Positions 21,480-33,560 of a DNA stretch of 64,000 bases are shown here, piece by piece; the first letter of the stretch is position 1, and every line of letters begins with the position of its first letter. Origin of the DNA: Guyanagaster necrorhizus. Lineage: Eukaryota; Basidiomycota; Agaricomycetes; Agaricales; Physalacriaceae. The notes beneath the pieces were generated by a model. That model was not told where the DNA came from. It saw only the letters and a program-made list of their open reading frames with translations, and ran no database searches. Where the stretch lies: positions 957,818 to 1,021,817 of the forward strand of contig NW_025064890.1 in assembly GCF_019112545.1 (NCBI RefSeq), in the 5' to 3' direction. The position numbers and the translations under genes are program-made.

Positions 21480-22140
21480 CCTTTGACCGATTTTCCAAGC
21501 TGCCCGAGAGTCTTGTACCCATCAGCATAGGTTTCATCAAGTTCCCCCGCCGTTGCATGAAATTCGACGACACGACCGATAAGAAACATTTCGACTGGAA
21601 GGACTTCAAGGCCGCCATCGATCGCTACCGGGGCCTCGATCTCGCCAATTTGTGTTCAACAGTACCGTCATGTCTCAAACTGATGTGACGGTGTCCGTTA
21701 TGGCCGGAAAGATCGTCACATTCCTCCTCGACGTCCTGCGAGCGGATGTAGACGTACACGAAGTGGGGATGACCTCAAGGCGACGTTTACCCACTTGACG
21801 GAGAACAAGGAGAAAGGGTTGGTAAAACTCTTCCAGTCGACCGAGGAGGGGAAGAGCTGCTGGGAGTACAAGCTGGCGTTTACGCTTCCCAACAAGTTCC
21901 TCCGCAATTACTTCAGTTCGCGCCAACATTAACCCCTCCGTAGATTTTTTTGATCGTCGAATTCGTCTTGATGTTTCCTCGAGCTTACTCGCCACGTCCA
22001 CTCGGTATCAAATGGTTTGAGCCATTTGGTAGGGGCCTCTCCCCCTTTGGTGATCACCATGAAGTTGGAGGCGAACATCAAGAACGAGGAGACTTGGGTT
22101 CTTCAAGGCAGCATCACCAAAAACTTACCATTGGTTCTCC
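21480..22140 (+). pseudogene. Cyt-like cytolysin pseudogene
   Basis: In shifting plus-strand frames this region encodes pieces clearly related to the gene at 19472-20064: an N-terminal segment near 21510-21660, a central segment near 21665-21915 and a C-terminal segment near 22050-22130. The pieces are separated by frameshifts and, around 21920-22045, by unrelated sequence. A remnant of the 5' part may begin near 21225, including a GTACGT donor-like site that aligns with one upstream of the intact gene. It cannot encode a full protein. It lies in opposite orientation to the intact copy. Confidence 0.65.
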
Positions 22141-22179
22141 GAAGGTCTTCGTGTCTAAGGATTTCAAACCCTTAACTTT

Positions 22180-23180
22180 GCTTCGGTGCTTACCGATATA
22201 AAATTCCCTTTTTGCTTTGACTGGTCTCCTTCTCTTCAGGCATCTCTTTTTTTAATCTCAGTCGCACACAGTATGACATGGTATGCCTGATTGAGTTACC
22301 ATATAACAATGTCTCTGCTGTACCCCCTTCTTTTGTTTGTGTGATAAGCCGGCAGGATTTCATGTCGTTTCAACTCATCGTTATTCTCCCCCTTGTTTTC
22401 GTCCCCCAACGTCCTGATTCTTATACCCGTTTACTACCATGAGTCAGACTTTGCTATCATTTCTGTTCCATTATCAGGTCTTGTGTCCAGCAGTATACCA
22501 GGTTTTCGCTCTTTAGCCGTTCCACAACTCTCTTGCGCCTTGAAGCAGGAGACGCGGATGCGAACGCGACCGAGAGCATGTTGCCGGTCACTGTGAATAA
22601 TCTGCCTGTCATACTTAAGGGATATTTAGATACGCGCCGGATAAAGAGTGTTGTCCACATCATTATGGTGGATACGTTGCTAAGCCATATCCACGTTCCA
22701 GGCTAGAAGATAGTAAAAGGGCTCTTGACGTGAGGCTTGCGACTTCGTACGGGGGCAATGGTTTGGGCTTGGGGACACTGGTATTTACTAGAACGTCTGG
22801 TGATAAGCAGGTTGGTAACATCGTTGAATAGCACTCGTCGTACTCACGCGCACCCAGATAAGTACAACACGTTCGTATCATTGTACTCCGCCCACCGCGA
22901 AGATGCTCCAAGACATATGTTCATTCCATTTTCGGGTCCTCCTCTCGCCTTTTATTGCACCCCGCTGAATCTTCACCCCATTACGGAGTTACAAGTCCTG
23001 GCAACGACACCTAATAAAGCGTCCAAGTGCGGAGCCTAATTCTTTATCCGCCGTTCACACTGGTATTCGTGGATTCAGACGCCTGTCCATGGCCGCTGTA
23101 CAATGGGAGAGAATACACTATCTCAGCACGCGAGCTCTCGTATCGCTCTCATTCATCTCCATAAAGGATACATTTCTGGC
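22180..23180. other. Intergenic, nothing recognised
   Basis: Short frames only. Confidence 0.4.
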
Positions 23181-23185
23181 ATTAA

Positions 23186-23259
23186 GGGTCGATGGCGAAG
23201 TTGGTTATCGCATCTGTCTTACACACAGAAGATCCTCAGTTCGAATCTGGGTCGACTCA
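23186..23259 (+). tRNA. tRNA-Val (anticodon TAC)
   Basis: The acceptor stem GGGTCGA pairs with TCGACTC (one G-U), followed by discriminator A. The D stem is GCG/CGC, the anticodon arm TCTGT-CTTACAC-ACAGA, the variable loop five bases, and the T arm CTCAG-TTCGAAT-CTGGG. No intron. Related but odd copies are at 43877 and 45723. Confidence 0.88.
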
Positions 23260-23264
23260 TGATG

Positions 23265-24340
23265 ATGCTGTTCAACATAATTCTTTTCTCGTGCGGGTCC
23301 GGGAAATTAGCTCCTCACTGTCTGATAATTCCTACTACTCGAGGCATATGGATGGCGATACATACCTTCCTGAGCCATGTCCCCGGTCGATAAGACAGGG
23401 GGTGCATCAGAAGATTCTCATTTTGAACTGATAACGAATACCGCCTGTTTTTATTCTTCCCATCTCATGAACAGCAACGGTTACAGCATTGGAGACACGA
23501 CGGATGTTTGTGGATGATATTCGTCTTGTCGCACCTTCCTCTAGCTAAACGCTATTTGGCAGCGTTCAAGTACCCGCGGATTACAGATATACTTACCTTA
23601 AAATTGGTGAGTCCATATTTGTGTCACTCCGTTGTGTGAGTACTAGCACCTCCAACAGCTACACCTACAGGTGCCCCGCACCATACAGCCACGCTATCCT
23701 TGAAACAGTTTTCCCTTCCAATTGCGAGAGCCCACGTCCTGAAGAACGTGGTACTTTTCTGTTGTCCGCCAGCCGCTAATAATGTGGTAGGGATGAAGAG
23801 TGCTAAGTGCGAAGGGAAGCGAACCGCTTGCGAGATCCGCTCATTGAATTCCCTCCTGATGCGGTGTGGTGGTGGTGACCAGTTCTTTGGCATAGTGTCT
23901 TGCGATGTTACACATGCCTACTTCTAACATCATCTTCTGGGGGGAAATGCATAGAGGCCTCGGGGACCAGATGGACTTGAAGGAGTGACCAAGGATTCAA
24001 CAGAACCTCAATCATTCGGGGATTACTAGTTCACTCTCCTCCCATATACGACACTATGTCCTCTTCCTTCGCAAGCTGTTCACTATGTTTGGTTAATTCT
24101 ATCAAAGTCTACATTTCCTAATGTGTCCGAATTCGACTGCTGGCAAAGGACAGGCCATAGGAAGCATATCTGTACGCGCTTGGGTATTGACAGCGCGCCA
24201 CGTTACCCTACATCATCTCTGCCCTTATCTTCCTTTTACTGCACGGAATCTAGTCATCCCATTTCCAAGTTCTTTCTCCCCTGAGCAATTTACAACTACC
24301 AAAGGAAGTTGACCTGCCTTTCACTAAAAAACTCAAGGTC
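23265..24340. other. Intergenic, nothing recognised
   Basis: No convincing gene before the start of the left duplicated arm. Confidence 0.4.
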
Positions 24341-24703
24341 ATCCGAAAAGACAGCAGCGATAAGATGTACGATTTCAATCAAACTAAAGGACTACGACAC
24401 GAATTGTTCCTAGCTACAGGTAGCAAAGTCCAAGACTCATGGTAGTAAATGAATATAAAAACCGGGACGATAGCAACTGAATGGACAGAAGGCAATATGA
24501 GTAAGGAACGATAGCAGTAGGTAAAAACGGGCAATGATAATAGGATGGGCGATTTTTTTGGGATTTTTGAATAAATATGCTGTCAGTGAATAACGATGAA
24601 CTTAAACGCATCGGAAGGGTGCTAGCCGATCTCGCTGACCTTGAAAAGAGGGTCAGAAATTTATGGAGTGCTACAGTAAGACATACAATTTCAGGACACG
24701 ATC

Positions 24704-24961
24704 TCAGGACATCTTAGCGGAGACGATGAACGCAGCGTCGGACGAAGCCGATGTTCCATCGTTGACAGTCAACTTGCCACTGTGGTAGTCGACACTGAAC
24801 ACAACGACACCGTTGACCTCGACAACATATTTTCCCGGCTTGCTGAATTTCAATTTCTCCGATTCCTTTATGTCTTTGGTGCTGCCGCCAGGTTGAATCA
24901 CAACACCATCCACAGCCCCTTCGTTAGACATGAAGAATGAACGGGTCGCGAAATTGGCCAT
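24704..24961 (-). CDS. Orphan 85-aa protein, left-arm copy
   Basis: An intact single coding exon. The protein starts MANFATRSFF and has Gly/Val-rich, strand-like stretches (KPGKYVVEVNGVVVFSVDY) and a Ser/Ala-rich end. No signal peptide, and I do not recognise the family. A TATA box (complement of 25179-25186) lies about 220 bp upstream, and a likely 5'UTR intron (GTATGT...AATATAG) separates it from the ATG, as in the other arm. The coding sequence gives the same protein as the right-arm copy at 49380-49637, so both copies may be active. Confidence 0.65.
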   Translation of the reverse strand: MANFATRSFFMSNEGAVDGVVIQPGGSTKDIKESEKLKFSKPGKYVVEVNGVVVFSVDYHSGKLTVNDGTSASSDAAFIVSAKMS

Positions 24962-26489
24962 GACGATTGTCTGGTGGAGTGCTATATTTCAGTTGCGCGT
25001 CAGGGTTAAAGATAGTATGCGCACACCTTGGAGATGTAGTTGGCGGTCAGGTGCTATCAGCCGAATAGTAGAGAATGAGCAAACACAAGTGCAACTAGAA
25101 ACAATGGAATGGGACATACAAGTCGATTAAAGAAGCTGGGCAAAGGTGCTTGACGCTTTTGAGAGACGAAGGGGTGAGCTTTTATACCTTAGGGATGTTG
25201 CACGGCGGCCCGGTGAACTCGAAAGAACTTGTCCAAAAACAAGGTTAATTCCTGGGGGATTTCTCCAAACATATTCAACTGGGAGGAGGAAACCAGTTCG
25301 TCGGACCTGATGACCTGATGGAACAAAGTTATTGAGAAAAAGTTGCGAGGGAAATATGCCTGCCAGTGTCTGACATTGACATCTAGCATTGAACTAGCAT
25401 GAAATTTTTCTGTGTTCTCTTCATTTGAGATCCGGGGAAAGGAGCCATTTCGTAGTACTGGTTTCTCACCTCCACTAACCAAAACAGCGCTGGAGTAGTG
25501 TCGAACCATTTATGATATGCAGGACGCTACAATGGACATCATTTAGACGCCCAAATATTTCATAGCTATGGAGCTCAGGCTCCATTGAACGCGCTGCATT
25601 ATCATCCTATAGTAAAATCACATTCAGTCAACAATGATATTATAAATGACCATAATATGAATGACATGTGAGGATATTCTGACCCAATCATAGACGAGCA
25701 TGCGGGGAACATGAAGATTAAGGATATCACCTTTAGCACAAGAGCCAGACAGGATGGGGCAACGTTCAATTGGTGATTTGCTGTCTCGCATCCCAACCAT
25801 CACCGCCCGGCGGAGATGTTCACATCACCTGAGGCTTGAGGAAGTCCAGTCATCCACGAATCGGTTGTCATTGGCGCGCGCTTATGATGCACTTGGGCGT
25901 CTGAAAAGAATGGTCAGGAGACAACTGGTGCATCGCCACCTGAGACATTCCCAACGTCAAATTTCCACTAGCGTGTGAAGCGTGCCGTGACAGACGCGTC
26001 AATCACATCAGGCAGCAGTCACAGTCTGGGCGAGATCCTGCATGTGGATCCTGCGTATTGTACGACAAAGGACGATATTTTTCCAGAGATTCAAGCGCGT
26101 CACAAGTACATGCGGCCTTAGTTACACCACGTCGCTGATCAAGTCCAAATACAAACTTCCAGTCACCGCGACTGCCCTTGTCGCCTAATATTAATCACAC
26201 TCCCAGATGTGCTTCGTGCGAGGCGTCGCCGCTAGTTCATTGACAGCGAATGGCTTGAATGGAAAGCTTTAACTGAGTAACAGACCTTCTTCTGGCCCTT
26301 GTCGGAACCTGTGCTGATCGCCTCTCCGGATTAAAGAACAGTGATAGTTACAATACGTGGAAATAGGTTTTCTACATTACTGGGATAACATCTGGACGAG
26401 CAAGGATATTTCGGAGGAGCATTTGTACATCCATCCCAGCCAATATCTCAAACCAAAATAACACTGAAATCGTCAATCAATCGCGGAGG

Positions 26490-27365
26490 TATTCGTCTAA
26501 GCGCTGAATACGGAGTATCTAATAGCCATCCTGCACACGGTGCTGAACCGACCACTACAAATCTCTCCGGAACTAAATGGCCCTTCGCACTCTGCTGTCA
26601 TACCAGGAAGTTGAATATCAAGGGCAAGTGATATCACTGGAATCATCAAGCGGTAACCTCAGTTGATGCATATGGATCCCTTGGCCTTGGAAGCGTTGTT
26701 TTCCACCACTTCGGAGCATTTAAACACGTATCCAAGCGATAATTAGAAACGTAGTGACGGAGATGTTTCTGTTTCAATTGTGACAGCTTCCAAGAGGTGG
26801 GTAAGATACATGACAATGAGAATGAACACAAGGTTCTTCTAGCGATCCATCTTCTGTCAGCTTGCCGCTGTGTCGCAGAAGATGTACAGATTGAGAGGAG
26901 GTTCGCGTGTGATCCAAAAAAGCCTGCAAGATGTGCTTAGAGGAAGAGACCTTCACGACAAGCCTATGAGCCCATGAAGCAGGAGACATGTGTAACGTAT
27001 CTCTCCAAAGCCCACAGGCACAGCCCAGAATCCAAAGGGGCCTGGCTACATTTAAACTATCATATCTTGGTGGGTATCACCACTGCGGGTCGCAAGCAGA
27101 GTGAAATATCTCAATGAGAACATCTCGGGGAAGATGGCAGATGGTAATTGCGACTTTCGAGGGCTTCCAGGACTTTATATCGCCACCGATGGATATACGA
27201 GGATTGCAGCTGTTCCAACTCGACAAAGATATAGACCGTATAGTCGGAGTCAATCAATGGTCGTGACCCTTCTAGGAATTGCGAACGGACAGCCTTGAGA
27301 GATTGTAGCTTTCACTCGGGAGGAAGGAGGTTGATGAATCCATAGTTGCTGCAGGCGAGACACGA
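26490..27365 (-). pseudogene. F-box protein relic in left arm
   Basis: Minus-strand pieces align with the F-box pseudogene at 28663-30291: an N-terminal Cys-containing start, the coiled segment, SSPRDVLIEIFHSACDPQW around the F-box, then NYRLDTCLNAPKWWKTTLPR further on. In-frame stops (TGA/TAA) and gaps interrupt it, including one soon after the F-box. The same breaks are present in the right arm, so decay preceded the duplication. Confidence 0.65.
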
Positions 27366-27648
27366 AAGGGCAAGAATCGCACGTGGCTTCATTAGATCTG
27401 GTTCTTATCGGTAACGCTCATTTGTTCGTTGCTGCTGCTGATTCCCGCGCTTTTTTTCTGTTTCGTTCCTTCGTATTTCTCTCCTTAAAGCTGTAGATGA
27501 ATTGAACGGCAAGTCGCGAGGACTACCATCGGATCACGACACAATTCTTCAAGTTGAGTACACGTTGTTCACTGTATTAAACATGTATCCAGATGCCTGG
27601 GGCCAGTCACGCTACCATCTTGTTGCTATTAGGACCTTCGGTGTGAGA

Positions 27649-27681
27649 TAGAGGGTGACAGCAACTTGCTGTCACCCTCTA
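27649..27681. repeat. Perfect 33-bp palindrome at the arm boundary
   Basis: TAGAGGGTGACAGCAA and its exact complement are separated by one base (C at 27665). It begins two bases after the point where similarity between the duplicated arms ends. It could form a hairpin. Confidence 0.9.
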
Positions 27682-27779
27682 CTACTACGTCCCTGTGTCG
27701 TTACGAATCGTCACATTTGGGAGATGTCAACGTAGATTGATATTGAGGTCTTGTCAGTGGCGCAGAAAGGCCGCTCGTC

Positions 27780-28165
27780 TCTATGCTCTGTGAGGTTTGA
27801 ATGACTTTCGTGCGCACCGCTCGTCTGAGGCATGCTTGTAACCTATGTCGGTTTTTGCTATTTACGACAGCCCTCTACAAGGTTGAGCGCGTCATGATTC
27901 TCATTGACATCGTTCACCTCCATCGTGGCAACGGTGGCGCCTATTTTAGGGCCGTAGCACCCACTTGACGCTTTCCCCTCAGGCTCCCTGCTTCCCAACC
28001 AGTGTGTCTCCGTAACTCCTTCCTGAGTCTCCTCCTTCCTGTTTCATCGCCAAAGCAGAGCTTCATTGAAGCATGCAGCGAGAATACAAAATGTGAACTC
28101 ACCATTCGCGGATAGCAGGATCCGACGCCTATGGCGTGGAATTCGACTCCCCGGGAATATTTTTT
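27780..28165 (+). repeat. R1 relic repeat, copy 5
   Basis: It reads GSDAYGVEFDSPGIFF near 28110-28160 and matches copy 3 over about 270 bp. Stops in the preceding frame show that it is broken. Confidence 0.5.
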
Positions 28166-28169
28166 GCTT

Positions 28170-28655
28170 GAGATGGCGACGAGGCTGCCTACTGCATTTC
28201 TTACTTCGGTTTATGTGTCGCGGTGATCTTTGTTACTCTAGTGAGTTCGACCTCTGGCGCATTGTTCCCCGTCCTAGCGAGAAGGTTGGTAGGATCTAGC
28301 AGACCTGTCATTTCCAGCAAAGTTAAAGTTAGGACAAATTATCTGGCTTTCATATCGAAGTATGTTCCCGGTTAAGCTAATACCCAAATCTCACAGACCC
28401 GGCAATTAGAAACTGATCTCTGAAAGGAGTGGAAAACATATTGTTCATAGATGGGCAGGGAATACTCGATATCAAGTTACTGAATATTCCCTTCTCAAGC
28501 AAATCTGGCTCTATTAACGACGATGTCTATTAGGCCGTCGAGTCAAGACTATACATAAACTTCTAGTTTCTTGAAATGAGGCTCAAACTTGGATTCGGCG
28601 AACAAGTACTGGTGTCAGCACCGTGTAGTATCAAATGCTTGTTACATGTTTTGCC
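28170..28655. other. Intergenic, nothing recognised
   Basis: It lies between an R1 relic and the 3' end of the F-box pseudogene. Confidence 0.4.
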
Positions 28656-28662
28656 GGTGATA

Positions 28663-30291
28663 TCATAAATCTATCAACGCTCTCCAGTCGTTTACACTGG
28701 CAGTTGATATGGATCCCAAAATGGACGGCGGCCCAAATCCAGCGGGTTCCATTTCTTGACTCGCATCTCCAGATTGTCCCCAGTGAGCTCGGATATCCAG
28801 TTCCATATCATGAAAATCGGCCCACCTCCGGTCATCATCTTCGTCGTCTTCACCATCATCAACTTCATCTATGTCATGACTATCATCATGAGCAAACTGC
28901 ACTTCAATCGTTTTCAGCAGTCCAGCATCACGGCGGGAGCAGATCACATTCACAAGACAATTCTGTTTATGACGGGAAGTCTGAGCCGCCATGCAGAGGA
29001 CGAGATGATGCAGATTGGGCAGGACTGAGAGAGGGGCGAGGGCCTTGGCAACCTTTATCAATTGCGAACCGAGTTCGGGTTTGAAGTGAGTGATCACGGA
29101 ACAGACTTCAGAAGAGAGAAGTTCGCTGATCGAGGCTGACGGATCTAGTATTCGGAGGCATATATTCAAGCTCTCGAGGTGACATCCCGATCGACGGAGG
29201 AAAAAGGTGATACTAGACAATGACCCTGGTGAAAAGCTGCTAATAGACAAACTTTGGAGCGTCGGTGCTATTAGAAAGTTGAGAATACTTAAATCCCCCA
29301 CTTGAGCTGGCAGAGCTCCGCCATAATCACCGGCGAGTCAATTTTTAAGCTCCCTGAGATCATGAAAGAGATATGGCACATTTTAAGCATGGGAAATGGC
29401 TGTAAATCTTTCGGGCGATATATACATCCAGAGTAATGAGTTATCCCGGGCGGTAACCTCACTTGATGGATTCCTGGGCCTAAAAGAATTGCTCGCCATA
29501 GCTGCGGGGCATTCAAGCATATGTCCGAGCGATAATCGATAATCATTGCCGTCGTCATTCCAGATATCTATTTCAATCGTCTTTAGGACGGGAAGGTGCG
29601 ATATAGATTCCAGATAGTGCGTATTATGCCTGTCGATGCGTATATACGCATCCTTCCACCGATAGCAAGATTGAAGGAGTAGTGACAGGATTTCGTCATC
29701 TTCTGCACGCTTGTTGCTCCAGTAGTCGATTCGCATACCGAGAGGATGTTCGCCTGCACATCTGAGATATGTCTGGCATATCTCGTGGGCGTGCTTGGAG
29801 ACAGGGGTTATCACTAGGACATTCCGAGCCCAGAACGCTGGAGAGGTGTTCAACGTATCCCTCCAAAACCCGCAGACACGCCCTAATACCCAAAGAGGTC
29901 CAGCCATGTTTAGACTATCACGCCCGATGGCATTTTCTGCGTCTCCCCATGCATCTGAGCTGCAAACATAATGAAAGATTTCAATCAGAATGTCTCGGGG
30001 TAGACGACGGATGGGGGAATAGATCGACACGCGATTTTTCAGGGCTTTCAAGACTGGAAATTGGCGCAACTGGATCTCCTGGAACTGGGCATCATATAAA
30101 AACCGCAACTGTTCCAGCTTCGCAATCTCGTCCTCCATCAAGGCATGGTCTGAGTTGAGCAATGGCCGTGACCCACGTAGAATGTGAGAAACAAGCCCAT
30201 CAAAGCTCTGGATCGTTTTGAGCGTTTGTAGCTGTGGTTCGGGAGAAGGGAAATTGACGAATCTGCAGTTGCTGCAGGTGTGGCACGACAT
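28663..30291 (-). pseudogene. F-box/LRR-like protein gene, two frameshifts
   Basis: From ATG at 30291 the protein opens with a Cys-rich start (MSCHTCSNCR), a coiled stretch (LMEDEIAKLEQL, about 51-62) and an F-box (SPIRRLPRDILIEIFHYV, about 92-109), followed by the RVCGFWRDTLNTSPAFW motif typical of basidiomycete F-box proteins. Such proteins usually recruit substrates to SCF ubiquitin ligases. Two events break it: a perfect 7-bp tandem duplication CGATAATCGATAAT at 29530-29543, and a 1-base change in a C-run at 29295-29299. The remaining frames encode the leucine-rich C-terminus, with an acidic stretch EVDDGEDDEDDDRR, ending at 28663. Without the breaks it would be about 530 residues, normal for the family. 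It could be a recent pseudogene, or the run-length change could be an assembly error. Confidence 0.8.
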
Positions 30292-30299
30292 CGGGTTGA

Positions 30300-31095
30300 G
30301 AATCCTGGAATATGGCTTGGGAAACTGCTGGAAGAAGATGAACTTGTATACCTACTTCCGCTATCGAACGAAGTTAGCCTCAAGCCGCTTTATGAAGACT
30401 CGGGGAACTCATACGCGTATGAAGGACGAACTTAAATAATTCAAGTTAAGAGACACACGTGGCGGGTTGCTACATCGGTCCGGCAAATGTTCATCCTCTC
30501 CGTTCGTAAACAATCTCACTGCTCGATATGCCCACATATTTATCTTCAGTTTTCTGGCCATATGGAAACAAAGATGATTCAATGTTGAGCGCTGAACGAC
30601 CTCTAATGACAGCCACCCTCTTGACCTACGGGTTGTATTTCTCCCAGGCTGTTGGTCACGCTGAGGTCTTCTGCATCAGAGAATTCAAACTGGCACTCAC
30701 AGACGGCTAAATGCTAGCTTCCCGGAGGTACACTCTTTTCCTTTTAAGCACCGGCAGCGATGGAGGGGCAGTAGACCTTCGCCATGCCCATATATGGTTC
30801 ATTGATCCCTAAAGAACATACTCGCTCACCATAAAATAAACAGTTAACAGTAAACATACGAAACTACAACTTCAATGTGCAATTCCCTTAGCAATCGACT
30901 CCATGTGTATATTCCTACTGAACTTTGCCCCATAGGTTCATTATCTACCTACTAAATGCATACATTAGTACAATTCATGGGAAACATCAGAACACTAACT
31001 AATGTCATTTCGAGCAGGCTAAGAATATAATACCCGCTTACATCTATGAACACGCGGTTCAGTTCTTCGCAAATCTTCCTTAGGCTCGATACATG
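30300..31095. other. Intergenic, nothing recognised
   Basis: It holds the upstream region of the F-box pseudogene and the 3' side of HT8. Confidence 0.4.
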
Positions 31096-31097
31096 AA

Positions 31098-31126
31098 GCC
31101 CCAAAACAACACTGATATTGGCATCT
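31098..31126 (-). other. Conserved HT 3' element, HT8 copy
   Basis: The complement reads GATGCCAATATCAGTGTTG then TTTTGGGG, about 220 bp after the HT8 stop. Confidence 0.5.
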
Positions 31127-31343
31127 ACGTAACTGGATAAAGATCGGTAAAAACTGATACACAATGTTGGTGAAGGGATGAAGGAAAGAATGGAATCAAG
31201 ATGAATTTGGCCGTATCATGACTTGGACGTCCTAGCGAGACAATAGACTTAGCGTCGACCCAAACGATACACGGAGAAATAATTCCTACCTGATCCCGAC
31301 AACAACACTCCGACTCTTATCTCACCATGTCCACAAAAGACAT

Positions 31344-31558
31344 TTACTCTCTATAGAGAGCGGACGATCAGCCTAGGAACACTGGAACCAAATGATAATC
31401 ACTTACAGGAGGGAGAGAGTGATGTCGCCGTTGACTTTGGCCTGGATGGCGATCTCAACCTCGAGGTTGAGGTCCAAGCGAAGTTTCAAAGCTTCCTTGG
31501 GAGCGACGGTGCCCTGGTTGGAGCGAGTAGCAATGGAGGTAGTTTCTGGGGCAGACAT
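31344..31558 (-). CDS. HT8, shortest hairpin-tail protein, 52 aa
   Basis: Exons are 31407-31558 and 31344-31350; the 56-bp intron runs GTAAGT...ATAG. The end is Leu-Leu-Glu-TAA, with exon 2 contributing an A, where other copies have C, T or G at this silent position. The tail (MSAPETTSIATRSNQGTVAP) is the closest relative of HT7's. The hairpin is the exact consensus. The start at 31558 lies 43 bp downstream of a TATAAAGG box (complement of 31601-31608). It is near the minimum length at which the whole hairpin is still present. Confidence 0.88.
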
Positions 31559-31600
31559 GTTAAAGCTGTAGATGCTGAAGACAAATCCCGACAAGCTGAT

Positions 31601-31674
31601 CCTTTATACGAAGATGGACGGCCCAAAAGAGTTATATTGCTTGCAACTCAACCCGAAAGTAAACCGGGTGCCTC
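31601..31674 (-). promoter_or_regulatory. HT8 promoter: GAGGCACCCGGTTTAC block and TATA box
   Basis: The complement of 31659-31674 reads GAGGCACCCGGTTTAC; TATAAAGG is at the complement of 31601-31608. Confidence 0.65.
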
Positions 31675-31857
31675 GTCGTCTCGACTTGATTCATTCCAGA
31701 GGTGTAGAACACCGAGAAGGTTGAAGCTGAAGTCCGGTACGTAAACAGCGGCCCCGGGCTAATCCTTTATTTCAAAAAAAAATAGCACGCGCAGTGCACA
31801 TGTGCATTATTAAAACAAATCAGTACCGCGGCGTCTGGGGGAAATTCGGATTGAGGA

Positions 31858-33560
31858 CTAGCCTGCGGGGGAAGACAATCGGAACACGAGATCGAAATAT
31901 TGGTTGACATGACTGTTGGGTGCGAAGTCAACTAGCTGAGAGCGAGGCTCGCGCAATAACCTTTCATTGTTCTTTTCTCCCGTACCTGGCATCAAATCGA
32001 AGTCATGCAGCGCATGATACGAGCTTTTGACCTTGCACATGTTCTTGCCTTAACCTATTGCTGGAAAATGCAGGTACAGCTGTGGGTATCCGAGGGCCAA
32101 ACTGAGGAGACGGGTTTGATTGGGGGATGTAGAAACCGAAAGTCTTGACCGCTGCCGAATTCTGCGCCACCGAGTTTAGGTTGCGGTTCAACTTCTCTCA
32201 AGTTGAACTCAAACGGGTGTGGAAGTCTCTGTCACTTACGGAGTATACGCATTGGGTTGGCGCACAATCAAACATCGGTCCGAATAGCCTACACAGAAAC
32301 CGGTCGTTGTAAATGTGCGGTATGCCGTCTTTACAATACATCAGACTGCATCAGTGTGGCCAGAGGCCCCAGTCTAGTCTTCCCATCAGGCAACGGCGTA
32401 TCCGGTGAGCATCGTTGTTCTCGGCCTTCATAATTCCTGCAGAACTTCTCTTGTAAATCAGAATATTACTGAAAGGAAAAAAAGAACGATACAACGACAT
32501 GTACATTGAATTCCTAGCCGGGCTCCCCTGAACATACAATAATAACCCTAAAATTCTCCACGCGTGAAATCGTACGGTCTCGCGGCTGACCTTTGAAGTT
32601 TGGCCTGATGGTTTGGGTTTTGCCATGACCGGGATAAGTACTATCAATAGAAAGAACAAAGGGCACTTTCTGTGAAACAGTTCTAGACCAAGCGTCGAGC
32701 TTGCGCAGTGGCACAGAATCCACGTCAATTTTGATCCTTCGTCGATGTACTGATAATTAGTCAATGCAATGCAATGGAGGAGTACTTGGAAAAAAAACTG
32801 ACAACGCATCAAAGTTCTTGAATGTGGCGTCGTGTTACGGTCCGGAAGACGGCAACGGAACCTGAGATCAAAGGCTGGACCGAATGTGGGAATCGGTTCG
32901 ACGAAGGTGGAAGAGAAAAGTAGAACGGTTCAAGTTGCCGAGCTGAATGGAGGTACAGCCTGCGTTGTCATGCACTGTTTTTCTGCATGAAGGTTCCAAG
33001 TAATCTTTCTTGAGATAATGGCTGTTCGAAGTATGTGGCTACGACTTGGAGACGGATGGCTGACATGATACCGATCCCAGGTGGCAATCTGGGGAAAGCT
33101 CAAGCTAGGAAATAAGTACACTGCGCGAAAGTTGGGAAAAAGTCAATAACCGGTTTGGCAACGACGACCCTAAAAATCCAGCAGAATGCAAGTCTAATAG
33201 AAGGTAGTGGAAAGTGAAGTGCCCAGGAGTTTTCTCAAAGAAAAGGATTTGTAAAATAGCTAAATGGCAGGAGTGGCTGCGTGCTGATCAACAATCTTGA
33301 ACTACTTACGGAAGAGAGCGGATACCGGGCCGAACTCTCTTGTGCTTTCAGTCATGAATGCACGCGTCCTTGAAGACATCGTATGTACGCTGGTAACCTC
33401 TAATTCCTCGAAGAAAGCGTCGCTTCAGTATTAATATACCGGAATTTCCTTGACTCCAGACGACTGGGCGTCTTTGTATCTTACCATATCTTGTGAGGCG
33501 CTTGCGTCTCTCGCAATCATTGTAAGCGTAACTCCCCCCCGAGTCTACGTTGACCAACAC
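31858..33560 (-). pseudogene. Unrecognised coding-like fragments, possible multi-exon gene or relic
   Basis: Several minus-strand stretches look protein-coding by composition: around 33348-33560 (RKRLTRYGKIQRRPVVWSQG), 32930-33121 (FPQIATWDRYHVSHPSPSRS), 32514-32750 (KIDVDSVPLRKLDAWS, VPFVLSIDSTYPG, KTQTIRPNFKGQ) and 31858-32191. I could not connect them with convincing splice sites and do not recognise the family. They may be exons of one gene with unusually long introns, or pieces of a decayed one. Confidence 0.25.

Larger units (their letters stand above)
24345..27647 (-). repeat. Left arm of a 3.3-kb inverted duplication
   Basis: The complement of this segment is nearly identical to 46695-49996. 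Similarity begins at GAAAAGACAGCAGCGATAAG (24345) and fades at GTGTGAG (27641-27647). Only scattered single-base differences are visible; for example, predicted frames differ at single residues. It contains an 85-residue orphan gene, a 106-codon open frame of unknown meaning (25189-25509) and an F-box relic. No terminal inverted repeat or target duplication is visible, so it looks like a segmental duplication, not a transposon. Confidence 0.92.

Noticed and set aside
24345..27647. 3.3-kb repeat as a transposon
   Set aside because: No terminal inverted repeats, direct repeats or target duplication; the content is ordinary genes and relics, so it is a segmental duplication.
28635..29084. 149-codon plus-strand frame
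   Set aside because: It is antisense to the leucine-rich end of the F-box pseudogene and has no independent support.
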